Part shown: positions 1 through 5,780 of the stretch, one piece after another
Numbering within the stretch: the first letter of the stretch is position 1
Layout: each line of letters opens with the position of its first letter
Assembly: GCA_024640205.1 (NCBI GenBank)
Contig: JAHEFL010000088.1
Span: 1 to 6,833 of the forward strand
DNA: 6,833 bases
Source of the DNA: Flavobacteriales bacterium
Lineage (GTDB): Bacteria > Bacteroidota > Bacteroidia > Flavobacteriales_F > PHOS-HE28
Direction of reading: 5' to 3'
The notes under the pieces: generated by a model
Database searches by the model: none
What the model saw: the letters and a program-made list of their open reading frames with translations, nothing else
Told to the model about the DNA's origin: nothing
Translations under genes and position numbers: made by a program

Positions 1-737
1 CTGTGGGATCCCCGTTTCTGTTGCATCTGGTTCAAGAGCCACATCGCGGTCCAGAAATCCACGTTGTTCGTTCGGGCATAATTCTTCACCTGGCTGCGCC
101 AGGCAAGGACCATGATCACGGCAATGAAAAGAAAGAACAACAGGACGGCCCAGGGAACTGCCTTCTTCCCGTAACTCTTTTCATCGAACTCGCCTTTCGC
201 GAGGGCCATGAGCACATCGGTGGCCTTATCCATGCCTTCGAAGAACTCGCCGTTACGAAAACGTGGCAGCACCTCGTTCTCCACGACCTTTTTGGCCATG
301 AGGTCCGGAATGGCACCTTCCAGCCCATAACCCGTGGCGATGAACACGGCTCGCTCGCCGGGTGCTCCGTAAGGCTTCACTAGGAACACGATCCCATTGT
401 CGAAACCCTCCTTTCCGATACCCCAATTCTGTCCGACCTCAAAGGCCAGGTCCGATTCCGGATAGCCGCATAGCGTATCCACCACCAGGACCAGTATCCG
501 GTTACTCGTTTCCCGTGCGAAATGGACCAGCTTTCGGTCCAGGCGTTCCCACTCCTCCGCGCTCAGCCAATCCACGTATTGCCATACGAGCAGGTCCTGC
601 ACATCCTCCTTTGTTCTTTCCAACTGGCGCGGGATGCCCGGGGGGAACTCCGTGGGTACGGCCAAGCTGCAGTCGAAGCTTTGTCCGTTGGCCTGAAAGG
701 CGAACAACAAGAGCAGGGATGCGATCAGTGTCCTCAT
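1..737 (-). CDS. TPM-domain (YgcG-like) exported, membrane-anchored protein, C-terminus beyond window
   Basis: The gene starts at the ATG at 737-735 and is open to the left edge, so 245 residues are visible and the C-terminus is missing. Residues 1-19 look like a signal peptide (MRT, then a Leu/Ala/Phe-rich core ending near ANGQS). Residues about 45-185 form a TPM domain (formerly DUF477): a VDWLSAEEW segment, the strand ILVLVVDT at 81-88, NWGIGKEGFDNGIVFLV at 104-120 and TGYGLEGAIPD at 135-145. A hydrophobic stretch at about 194-213 is a probable membrane anchor. Family members often end in a Gly/Ser-rich tail, which would lie outside the window. The start overlaps the upstream TPM gene by 4 bases (ATGA), and a lemA gene precedes both. 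The TPM domain is known from YgcG and from the thylakoid protein TLP18.3, which has reported phosphatase activity; the function in this operon is not established. The family call is secure, the biochemical role is not. Confidence 0.9.
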   Translation of the reverse strand, partial: MRTLIASLLLLFAFQANGQSFDCSLAVPTEFPPGIPRQLERTKEDVQDLLVWQYVDWLSAEEWERLDRKLVHFARETSNRILVLVVDTLCGYPESDLAFEVGQNWGIGKEGFDNGIVFLVKPYGAPGERAVFIATGYGLEGAIPDLMAKKVVENEVLPRFRNGEFFEGMDKATDVLMALAKGEFDEKSYGKKAVPWAVLLFFLFIAVIMVLAWRSQVKNYARTNNVDFWTAMWLLNQMQQKRGSH

Positions 738-1177
738 CGGCCTCCGATGCTCACTTCGTTGGAAAGCTCATTGCGATCATCCTTTCGGGATGGAAAGAAT
801 TCGGACAATGAGTCGCCGATCGTTCGAACCACCTCACAGAGCCCATCCGCCTGCTCACCGGCAGCAAAGCGCTGTTTAAGGATGGCCACTGCCGAATCCC
901 AATACCCCTCGGGAACACGTTCATGGATGCCCTTGTCCCCGATCACCGCCACCAATCGATCCGCGACACTGACGTAGATAAGCACACCATTCCGCTCCAG
1001 TGTGTGCTGCATACCGAGCTCCTCGAAAACGAACGCTGCATGTTCCAGCAATCCCTCCTCGATATGGTCCTCCAGATGGACGCGGATCTCTCCACTCGTC
1101 CTGCCTTCCGCTTCGCGTATCGCGTTCGCGACACGCTCGCGATCCGCTCGGCTCAGGAATTCAGCGGCACTTAGCAC
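734..1177 (-). CDS. short TPM-domain protein, no signal peptide
   Basis: This is a complete 147-residue protein with a GTG start (1177-1175) directly abutting the lemA TAG stop. A GTG start is accepted because it gives the usual N-terminus of this group, a short lead followed by a helix and TSGEIRVHLE at residues 27-36. The TPM core continues with helix 40-55, the strand NGVLIYVSVADRLVAVIGDKG at 63-83 and a C-terminal helix around 93-128. The last 20 residues are polar and probably unstructured. No signal peptide or membrane segment is visible, unlike the next gene, so it is probably cytosolic or bound to the inner face of the membrane through its partners. No Shine-Dalgarno sequence precedes the GTG, so translation probably depends on ribosomes finishing lemA. 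Its stop overlaps the ATG of the downstream TPM gene. The catalytic role is unknown. Confidence 0.9.
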   Translation of the reverse strand: MLSAAEFLSRADRERVANAIREAEGRTSGEIRVHLEDHIEEGLLEHAAFVFEELGMQHTLERNGVLIYVSVADRLVAVIGDKGIHERVPEGYWDSAVAILKQRFAAGEQADGLCEVVRTIGDSLSEFFPSRKDDRNELSNEVSIGGR

Positions 1178-1765
1178 CTATTCGAAGGAGATATCCGGCG
1201 CCTGTTCGCTGCCTTCACTGGCCTCGAAATAGCCCTTCTCGCTGAAACCGAACATGCCGGCCAGCAGGTTACCTGGGAAGCGCTTGATGCGTGAATTGAA
1301 GTCACGCGCTACCTCATTGTACTTGCGACGTTCAACCCCGATCCGGTTCTCCATGCCCTCGTACTGGGTCTGGAAATCCTGAAAGCCCTTCACGGCCTTG
1401 AGTTCAGGATATCGTTCCACCGTGACCAACAGCCGGGATAGTGCACTGCTGAATTGGTCCTGCGCCTGCTGGAAAGCCTGGATCTTCTCCGGCGAGAGAT
1501 CGCCCGCGTCAATGGTCGTGCTCGTAGCTTTTGACCTGGCTTCGATGACCTGCGTCAAGGTCTCCTGTTCAAAGTTGGCCGCACCTTTCACGATCTCCAC
1601 CAGATTCTTGGTCTTGTCCGCACGCAGTTGGTAAGCATTTTCCACGTTGCTCCACTGTTTCTTCACATCCTCGTCCAGGCCGATGGTGCCATTGTAAAAG
1701 CCAATGCCCCAAAAGACCAGCAGTGCGACCACACCAAGTGTGATGATGAGAGGAAGGTTTTTCAT
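1178..1765 (-). CDS. lemA: LemA family membrane protein
   Basis: The 195-residue protein starts at the ATG at 1765-1763, giving MKNLPLIITLG. An in-frame extension upstream to 1837 is possible but would put a charged, non-homologous stretch before the membrane segment and would cover the promoter-like element. Residues about 4-22 are one hydrophobic N-terminal helix, and the rest is a helical bundle of the LemA family. Family signatures are visible: VKKQWSNVENAYQLRADKT (about 34-52), LVEIVKG (55-61), TVERYPELKA (115-124), YEGMENRIGVERRKYNEV (135-152), FNSRIKRFPGN (156-166) and FGFSEKGYFEA (172-182). The length fits the family (about 185-200). LemA proteins are single-pass membrane proteins of poorly known function. 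The gene is first in an operon with two TPM-domain genes, a recurring arrangement that suggests a joint envelope function; that last point is inference. Confidence 0.95.
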   Translation of the reverse strand: MKNLPLIITLGVVALLVFWGIGFYNGTIGLDEDVKKQWSNVENAYQLRADKTKNLVEIVKGAANFEQETLTQVIEARSKATSTTIDAGDLSPEKIQAFQQAQDQFSSALSRLLVTVERYPELKAVKGFQDFQTQYEGMENRIGVERRKYNEVARDFNSRIKRFPGNLLAGMFGFSEKGYFEASEGSEQAPDISFE

Positions 1766-1802
1766 GCGTATCGGGTTAAAGGAATGGTTCCAGTGATCAG
1801 CG

Positions 1803-1810
1803 CGAAGGTA
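1803..1810 (-). promoter_or_regulatory. putative -7 element of the lemA-TPM-TPM operon
   Basis: On the minus strand the sequence reads TACCTTCG, one base from the Bacteroidota primary-sigma -7 consensus TA-N2-TTTG and matching the variants seen before other genes in this window. It lies 37 bases upstream of the lemA ATG, implying a leader of about 30 bases. A TTG at 1837-1835 is 24 bases further upstream, a long but conceivable -33 spacing. The call rests on the motif only. Confidence 0.5.
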
Positions 1811-1858
1811 GCCCCTGCGTGCGCACCGTCCGATCAAGGGTCATGCCGCAACGCTTTC

Positions 1859-1875
1859 GCTGACAGCCTGTCAGC
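1859..1875 (-). terminator. hairpin 6 bases after the T9SS-cargo gene; possible terminator without U-tract
   Basis: A 17-base, near-perfect inverted repeat (GCTGACAG, one base, CTGTCAGC) can fold as a 7-bp stem with a 3-base loop. It sits immediately after the stop codon of the minus-strand gene ending at 1882. No U-run follows on the minus strand (next bases CGAAAGCGTTGC), so it is not a textbook intrinsic terminator. It could be a weak terminator or a 3'-end-protecting hairpin. It separates this gene from the promoter region of lemA. Confidence 0.4.
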
Positions 1876-1881
1876 AGGGGA

Positions 1882-2937
1882 TCATTGCACCATGAACCGT
1901 ATGGACCACGCACCATCCGATCCAGTCAACATGGCGACATAGCTTCCGGGGGCCATGCCGTCCAGATCGATCCGCACCAGCGGACCTGCGACGGTTCTAC
2001 CAGACCGTACCTCGCGACCCAGGGCATCGACCACGCGCAGCTCGCCACGCATTTGCATGGGCATCCTCAGGAATGCATGACCTTCAGCCGGATTTGGAAA
2101 GAGATACGGCACCAACTCATTACCAGCCGCTTCTCCTGCACCAAGTGCCGGGTCATGGTAGAACTGTGCGGTCGTAGCGATACCCGCCACGGTCGTCACG
2201 ATCAGCACCGGTCGGTCCATGCCTTGTGCGATCCACTTGTACTCGATCGTTTGTGGTTCATCCAATCCGAAACCGAAATTGAACTGATCCACGTAGATCG
2301 TGTCCCTGCGATCAAGGACGGAACGCACGCGCAATACCTCGAAGGTCGCAGAAGGAAGCACCAGCGTGCCCCAACCGTCCACATGGTTGTACCGCCATTG
2401 GGATTGTCCGAAGAAACCGAGCGTGGGGATGGTGACCTCGAATGCGCTGAAGGAGGTGTCCTGGTCACTGTAGTCCATCGGGAACCGATGGATGTAGTCC
2501 ACAGGGATCCGCCTCACGGAGGCGGGAAGACCGTTGATGTTCGCCCCGAAACCAACGTTGCGGAAACCGGTCGCACTCTTCTTGTAATAATCGTAGACAT
2601 CCTCGATGGTCACCGCCTGGAAATCGATGTTCGCTCCGGCCATCGCGTAGTTCGCTGCGTGCTCCGGGAAAAGGATGGTGTTGTTGAAGAAGAACTGGTA
2701 CAACAATGGTGTTGAACCGACGGTGACCGCCGTATCAGCCCCGGGAAGCTGCGGGACCAAAGCGCTCATATCCCAGATCTGGTCCGGGCCGGTCTGCACC
2801 AGATCGACACCAGTTGCGATAGCTGTGTAGTAGCGCATCGTATCCCCCGCCGAAGGCATATCGTTCGGCCCGATGGTGATCTGGGACCGGCCGACCATCA
2901 GGGATAGCATGGTCACGAGGGAAAGCAAGTAGCGCAT
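1882..2937 (-). CDS. exported protein with T9SS type A C-terminal sorting domain, function unknown
   Basis: The gene encodes 351 residues from the ATG at 2937-2935. This start was chosen over an in-frame extension to 3039 because it begins a good signal peptide (MRYLLSLVTMLSLMVGRSQ), with cleavage likely near residues 19-20. The mature body (20 to about 270) has no domain I recognise. It is rich in aromatic residues and predicted beta-strands, opens with ITIGPNDMPSAGDTMRYYTA and contains IWDMSALVPQ (54-63) and FFFNNTILFPEHAANYAM (82-99). Residues 277-351 are a type IX sorting domain: LFPNPA at 279-284, a GELRVVDALGREV strand pair at 298-310, DLDGMAPGSYVAML at 324-337 and a final strand ending FMVQ. 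Such domains direct export across the outer membrane and are then removed, the cargo being released or attached to surface lipopolysaccharide. It is transcribed alone, divergent from the gene at 3030. Export by T9SS is well supported; what the body does is unknown. Confidence 0.92.
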   Translation of the reverse strand: MRYLLSLVTMLSLMVGRSQITIGPNDMPSAGDTMRYYTAIATGVDLVQTGPDQIWDMSALVPQLPGADTAVTVGSTPLLYQFFFNNTILFPEHAANYAMAGANIDFQAVTIEDVYDYYKKSATGFRNVGFGANINGLPASVRRIPVDYIHRFPMDYSDQDTSFSAFEVTIPTLGFFGQSQWRYNHVDGWGTLVLPSATFEVLRVRSVLDRRDTIYVDQFNFGFGLDEPQTIEYKWIAQGMDRPVLIVTTVAGIATTAQFYHDPALGAGEAAGNELVPYLFPNPAEGHAFLRMPMQMRGELRVVDALGREVRSGRTVAGPLVRIDLDGMAPGSYVAMLTGSDGAWSIRFMVQ

Positions 2938-2956
2938 GTAGGATCGTAATTGGCTG

Positions 2957-2964
2957 CCAAGGTA
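2957..2964 (-). promoter_or_regulatory. putative -7 element of the T9SS-cargo gene
   Basis: The minus strand reads TACCTTGG, which fits the relaxed form TA-N2-TT-N-G shared by other promoter candidates here (one mismatch to TA-N2-TTTG). The ATG follows after 19 bases, the same spacing as at fabI. I see no convincing TTG -33 element upstream. Confidence 0.4.
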
Positions 2965-3015
2965 CCGGAACGAGCGGGTCCGTGGTATGGCCCGATGCTT
3001 GCCCAATGCGGCGCC

Positions 3016-3023
3016 TACCTTTG
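3016..3023 (+). promoter_or_regulatory. putative -7 element of the gene at 3030, giving a near-leaderless mRNA
   Basis: TACCTTTG is an exact match to the Bacteroidota -7 consensus TA-N2-TTTG. Only 6 bases separate it from the ATG at 3030, so transcription starting about 5-7 bases downstream would leave almost no 5' leader. A TTG at 2999-3001 is a weak -33 candidate (14-base gap, shorter than usual). It faces away from the element at 2957-2964 within the shared divergent intergenic region. Confidence 0.5.
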
Positions 3024-3029
3024 CATCCC

Positions 3030-3656
3030 ATGCGATCACTCATCATTTCCCTGTTCCTGGTGCTGGCTAGCGCTGCAACGCTGAGTGCCCAAGGTGACGA
3101 GCGCAACCTGGTACAGTTCAGCGGAGTTGTCGTTACGGACAGCCTTCTGCCCGTACCATGGACGAACATCGTGATCAAGAACTCCTATCGCGGGACGATG
3201 AGCGACGTATTCGGGTATTTCAGCCTGGTGGCCCAGGAAGGCGATACCATCCTGTTCAGTGCGTTGGGGTTCCAGCGCTCCCAGTATGTGGTGCCGGACA
3301 GTCTTGGCGAAACGCGCTATTCGATGATCCATGTAATGTCCCGGGACACGATCATGCTGGATGCCGTGGATGTCTATCCCTGGCCATCTCCTGAACAATT
3401 CCGTGAGGCCTTTCTGAATCTGAGACTCCCGGATGACGATTTCCAACTGACCATGCGGAATCTTTCCCCGGCCGAGATGGTGCAGCGCATGGAGAACCTG
3501 CCACCGGATGCCTACCAGAGCTTCCAGTACCAGATGGCCTTGGATCAGACCAAGTTGTACTATGCTGGTGGCACGCCGCCGATAAACCTCTTCAATCCCA
3601 TTGCCTGGGCGCAATTCATGCAGGCTTGGCAGAACGGGGATTTCAGAAAACGGTAG
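3030..3656 (+). CDS. exported protein with N-terminal carboxypeptidase-regulatory-like domain
   Basis: This is a 208-residue protein. The ATG at 3030 is chosen over an in-frame start at 2982 because it begins a clear signal peptide (MRSLIISLFLVLASAATLSA, cleavage near residues 20-21). Residues about 28-100 resemble the carboxypeptidase-like regulatory (transthyretin-like beta-sandwich) domain common in Bacteroidota: FSGVVVTDSLLPVPWTNIVI, then the turn SDVFGYFSLVAQEGDTILFS and ALGFQ at 78-82. Residues 105-120 (RDTIMLDAVDVYPWPS) link to a helical C-terminal part with EQFREAFLNLRLPDDD (122-137) and a basic end, GDFRKR. No T9SS sorting domain and no TonB-dependent barrel follow, so it is a small free-standing secreted or periplasmic protein rather than a broken SusC-like receptor. 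It is transcribed alone, divergent from a T9SS-cargo gene, and tRNA-Asp lies downstream. The fold call is good; the function is unknown. Confidence 0.88.
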   Translation: MRSLIISLFLVLASAATLSAQGDERNLVQFSGVVVTDSLLPVPWTNIVIKNSYRGTMSDVFGYFSLVAQEGDTILFSALGFQRSQYVVPDSLGETRYSMIHVMSRDTIMLDAVDVYPWPSPEQFREAFLNLRLPDDDFQLTMRNLSPAEMVQRMENLPPDAYQSFQYQMALDQTKLYYAGGTPPINLFNPIAWAQFMQAWQNGDFRKR

Positions 3657-3691
3657 CGATCACCGACCACAAGACTTCTTTTTAAGGTCGC

Positions 3692-3721
3692 TTGCACTTT
3701 CCCTTCATGCCCGTACATTTG
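3692..3721 (+). promoter_or_regulatory. promoter of tRNA-Asp (-33 TTG and -7 TACATTTG)
   Basis: TTG at 3692-3694 and TACATTTG at 3714-3721 are separated by 19 bases, a good match to the Bacteroidota primary-sigma promoter (TTG, about 19-20 bases, TA-N2-TTTG). The mature tRNA begins 31 bases after the -7 element, leaving a short 5' leader for RNase P to remove. This is the best-formed promoter in the window. Confidence 0.65.
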
Positions 3722-3751
3722 CAGCCGCTTCGTTGAAAAACGAGGTTAGTC

Positions 3752-3825
3752 GGACCGGTAGTTCAGCTGGTTAGAATGCCGGCCTGTCACGCCGGAGGTC
3801 GCGGGTTCGAGTCCCGTCCGGTCCG
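3752..3825 (+). tRNA. tRNA-Asp (anticodon GUC)
   Basis: The 74-base gene folds as a complete cloverleaf. The acceptor stem pairs GGACCGG (3752-3758) with CCGGTCC (3818-3824), and G3825 is the discriminator, typical for Asp. The anticodon stem pairs CCGGC with GCCGG around the loop CTGTCAC (3784-3790), placing anticodon GTC at 3786-3788. The T arm contains GGTTCGAGTCC. The 3' CCA is not encoded (CGG follows) and must be added after transcription. It has its own promoter upstream and a hairpin terminator directly downstream, so it is probably a single-gene transcript. Confidence 0.98.
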
Positions 3826-3827
3826 CG

Positions 3828-3856
3828 GAAAGCCCACTTCAGGTGGGCTTTCTTCA
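3828..3856 (+). terminator. intrinsic terminator of tRNA-Asp
   Basis: GAAAGCCCAC (3828-3837) pairs perfectly with GTGGGCTTTC (3843-3852) in a 10-bp stem with a 5-base loop, two bases after the tRNA. The U-rich part is short and partly inside the stem (CTTTCTTC). Position and stem strength make it a convincing terminator, separating the tRNA from kynA. Confidence 0.8.
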
Positions 3857-3905
3857 TTGTACGGTGATGCATGATCCATATCACGCCTCCTCGATGCAGG
3901 GCGGC

Positions 3906-3913
3906 TACATTTG
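3906..3913 (+). promoter_or_regulatory. putative -7 element of kynA
   Basis: TACATTTG matches TA-N2-TTTG exactly and is the same octamer as at the tRNA-Asp promoter. It lies 20 bases before the kynA ATG, leaving a leader of about 15 bases. No TTG is found at the expected -33 distance, so activity may be weak or need an activator. The motif alone supports the call. Confidence 0.5.
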
Positions 3914-3933
3914 ATCGATCTGAACCGACCCCG

Positions 3934-4938
3934 ATGAGCAACGTGTATTACCCGGACTACCTGCAACTCGATAAGATCCTGAACGCACAGGCTCCTGAAA
4001 GTGATAAGCATGGGGTGCAGGCACATGATGAGATGCTGTTCATCATCATCCATCAGGCTTACGAGCTTTGGTTCAAGCAGATCCTGCACGAGGCAGGAAG
4101 TGTCATCGAGATGTTCGCGGACAAACACGTGGATGACAACGGCGGCGAACTGAACATCGCGGTGCATCGCATGGAGCGCATCAATACCATCCTGAGCGTT
4201 CTGGTGCACCAGATGGATATCATGGAGACCATGACCCCCTTGGATTTCCTTGATTTCCGCGATCTTCTTCGGCCAGCCAGCGGATTCCAGAGCATGCAGT
4301 TCAAGATCCTGGAGGCACGACTTGGGCTACGGATGGAGAAGCGCTTCGGCAAACAGTACTATACCAGCCAGCTCACCGCAGCACACAAAGGGGAGATCGA
4401 GGCGTTGGAGAAGCAACCCACCCTTCTTGAATTGGTGAATGCCTGGTTGGAGCGTATGCCCTTCCTTCACGCGGAGTATTGGCCCGGCCGGGAACGTCCC
4501 TTCTTCGACGACCTGCAGGACCTGTACGCGTCCACGCTCGTCAAAGGAGAGGAAGGGAACGCAGCTTTATGGCGGACCATATTCGTGGAAGGCTCCCCGG
4601 AGCGGAACCTATCCCCCGCTGCCTGCCGCAGTGCATTGTTCATCATGTTGTATCGCGATGAACCCATCTTCCAACAAGCCTTCCGATTCCTTCAAGGCCT
4701 CCTTGACCTGGATACCGGTATGGCGTCCTGGCGCAGCAGGCACATCAACATGGTCCATCGCATGATCGGGCTACGTGTCGGCACGGGCGGCAGCACCGGC
4801 AAGGCTTACCTCAAGGGAGCAATGGACAGCCATTACATCTTCAGTGAGATCGCGGACCTCAGCAGCTTCCTGTTCGAGCGACGCAAATTGCCGACCCTGC
4901 CTGATGCCTTGAAGCAGGCCATCGGCTTCGGCAGGTAG
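3934..4938 (+). CDS. kynA: tryptophan 2,3-dioxygenase
   Basis: This 334-residue heme enzyme oxidises L-tryptophan to N-formylkynurenine, the first step of the kynurenine pathway, in the cytosol as a tetramer. The ATG at 3934 gives MSNVYYPDYLQLDKILNAQ, which aligns with the family start; an in-frame start at 3871 would add an unrelated tail and span the promoter element. Compared from memory with human TDO, the key residues are present: Tyr6 and Tyr9 (human Y42, Y45), Phe36 and the distal His40 in LFIIIHQAYELWFKQIL (F72, H76), Phe105 and the substrate-carboxylate Arg109 in LDFLDFRD (F140, R144), SGFQS at 116-120, the proximal heme ligand His270 in SWRSRH (H328), and Thr284 in GTGGS (T342). Its length lies between the short bacterial forms (about 300) and human (406). 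It is a single gene after tRNA-Asp, convergent with fabI; no other kynurenine-pathway gene is in view. Confidence 0.97.
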   Translation: MSNVYYPDYLQLDKILNAQAPESDKHGVQAHDEMLFIIIHQAYELWFKQILHEAGSVIEMFADKHVDDNGGELNIAVHRMERINTILSVLVHQMDIMETMTPLDFLDFRDLLRPASGFQSMQFKILEARLGLRMEKRFGKQYYTSQLTAAHKGEIEALEKQPTLLELVNAWLERMPFLHAEYWPGRERPFFDDLQDLYASTLVKGEEGNAALWRTIFVEGSPERNLSPAACRSALFIMLYRDEPIFQQAFRFLQGLLDLDTGMASWRSRHINMVHRMIGLRVGTGGSTGKAYLKGAMDSHYIFSEIADLSSFLFERRKLPTLPDALKQAIGFGR

Positions 4939-4955
4939 GGGTCTATTCCTCCTGC
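4931..4955. terminator. hairpin spanning the kynA and fabI stop codons
   Basis: GCAGG (4931-4935) pairs with CCTGC (4951-4955), and after a one-base bulge AGG with CCT, extendable by two G-T pairs, around a 4-base loop. It covers the stop codons of the two convergent genes. There is no U-run on either side, so it is only a candidate bidirectional transcript-end structure. Confidence 0.3.
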
Positions 4956-5761
4956 ATGAATTTCGCCATCACTTCGCGGGTCACACCCGTGCTGCTGAAC
5001 CCTCCGTCATGGAACAGGTTCTGCATGGTGACGAACCTGGTGAGGTCGCTGAACAGCGTGATGCAGTAGTTCGCGCAGTCCTCGGCAGGCGCGTTTCCCA
5101 AGGGACTCATCTCCTGTGCGAATCCGAAGAAGCCATCGAAACCTTTGATGCCGCTCCCGGCCGTGGTCATCGTGGGACTTTGGCTGATGGTGTTGACGCG
5201 GATATTCTTTTCCTTACCCAGCCGATATCCCCAACTCCTGGTGATGGACTCCAACAAAGCCTTGGCGTCCGCCATGTCCCCATAATCCGGGAATACCCGC
5301 TGGGCAGCGATGTAGCTCAACGCGACCACCGAAGCGCCCTCGGCCAAAGCATTGCCTTTGTGCGCGGCCTGCATCATCCGGTGAAGGCTGATGGCACTCA
5401 CATCGAGGGTTTGCTTGTACCATTCGTAATTGAGGTTGTCATAGGTACGTCCCTTGCGCACGTTGGGGCTCATCCCAATGCTATGAAGGACGAAATCCAC
5501 TGGACCACCCAATTTCTCGATCGACCCGGAGAACAAGGCCTCCAGGTCCGTGTCGTTCGTTGCATCGGCAGGGATGATCTCCGAACCCGTTTTCTCAGCA
5601 AGGCCATTGATCTCGCCCATCCGCATGGCCACGGGTGCATTGGTCAGCACGAACCGGGCACCTTCGGCGTGGGCCAGTTCGGCCACCTTCCATGCGATGC
5701 TCTGCTCGTTCAAGGCACCGCTGATGATACCTCGCTTTCCTTTCAAAAGTCCGTAGCCCAT
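4943..5761 (-). CDS. fabI: enoyl-[acyl-carrier-protein] reductase (FabI)
   Basis: The 272-residue enzyme carries out the last reduction of each fatty acid elongation cycle, enoyl-ACP to acyl-ACP with NAD(P)H. It is a short-chain dehydrogenase fold of the FabI type. The nucleotide-binding region has GIISGALNEQSIAW (11-24), Asp66 in PADATND, and HSIGM at 93-97. The catalytic residues have exact FabI spacing: Tyr150 in LSY, Tyr160 in FPDY and Lys167 in ADAK (Y-x9-Y-x6-K). RVNTISQSPTMTTAGSGIKG (188-207) forms the substrate-loop region and NLFHDGGFS (248-256) the C-terminal signature. Length is close to E. coli FabI (262). The ATG at 5761 gives the usual MGYGLLKGKRG start. It is downstream of recN on the same strand with a 58-base gap and its own promoter candidate, so probably independently transcribed. 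As the FabI class it would be the expected triclosan-type target. Confidence 0.97.
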   Translation of the reverse strand: MGYGLLKGKRGIISGALNEQSIAWKVAELAHAEGARFVLTNAPVAMRMGEINGLAEKTGSEIIPADATNDTDLEALFSGSIEKLGGPVDFVLHSIGMSPNVRKGRTYDNLNYEWYKQTLDVSAISLHRMMQAAHKGNALAEGASVVALSYIAAQRVFPDYGDMADAKALLESITRSWGYRLGKEKNIRVNTISQSPTMTTAGSGIKGFDGFFGFAQEMSPLGNAPAEDCANYCITLFSDLTRFVTMQNLFHDGGFSSTGVTREVMAKFMQEE

Positions 5762-5780
5762 GGTCGTTCGATTTACGCGC

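Noticed and set aside
3..811. Overlapping plus-strand open frames at the left end
   Set aside because: They are antisense to the partial TPM gene, which has a coherent signal peptide, TPM core and membrane segment. The plus-strand translations are Pro/Arg/His-rich shadows.
1766..1837. N-terminal extension of LemA by 24 residues
   Set aside because: The extension is charged, precedes the expected membrane helix and would include the promoter-like element at 1803-1810.
1885..2715. Long plus-strand open frame of 276 codons
   Set aside because: It lies wholly antisense to the T9SS-cargo gene, whose signal peptide and sorting domain are clear. The antisense product is His/Arg-rich and without recognisable domains, a typical high-GC shadow frame.
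3657..3690. CGACC and GGTCG repeat with a T-rich stretch after the gene at 3030, as a terminator
   Set aside because: The stem is only 5 bp with a 17-base loop and the T-run lies inside the loop, so it does not look like a terminator.
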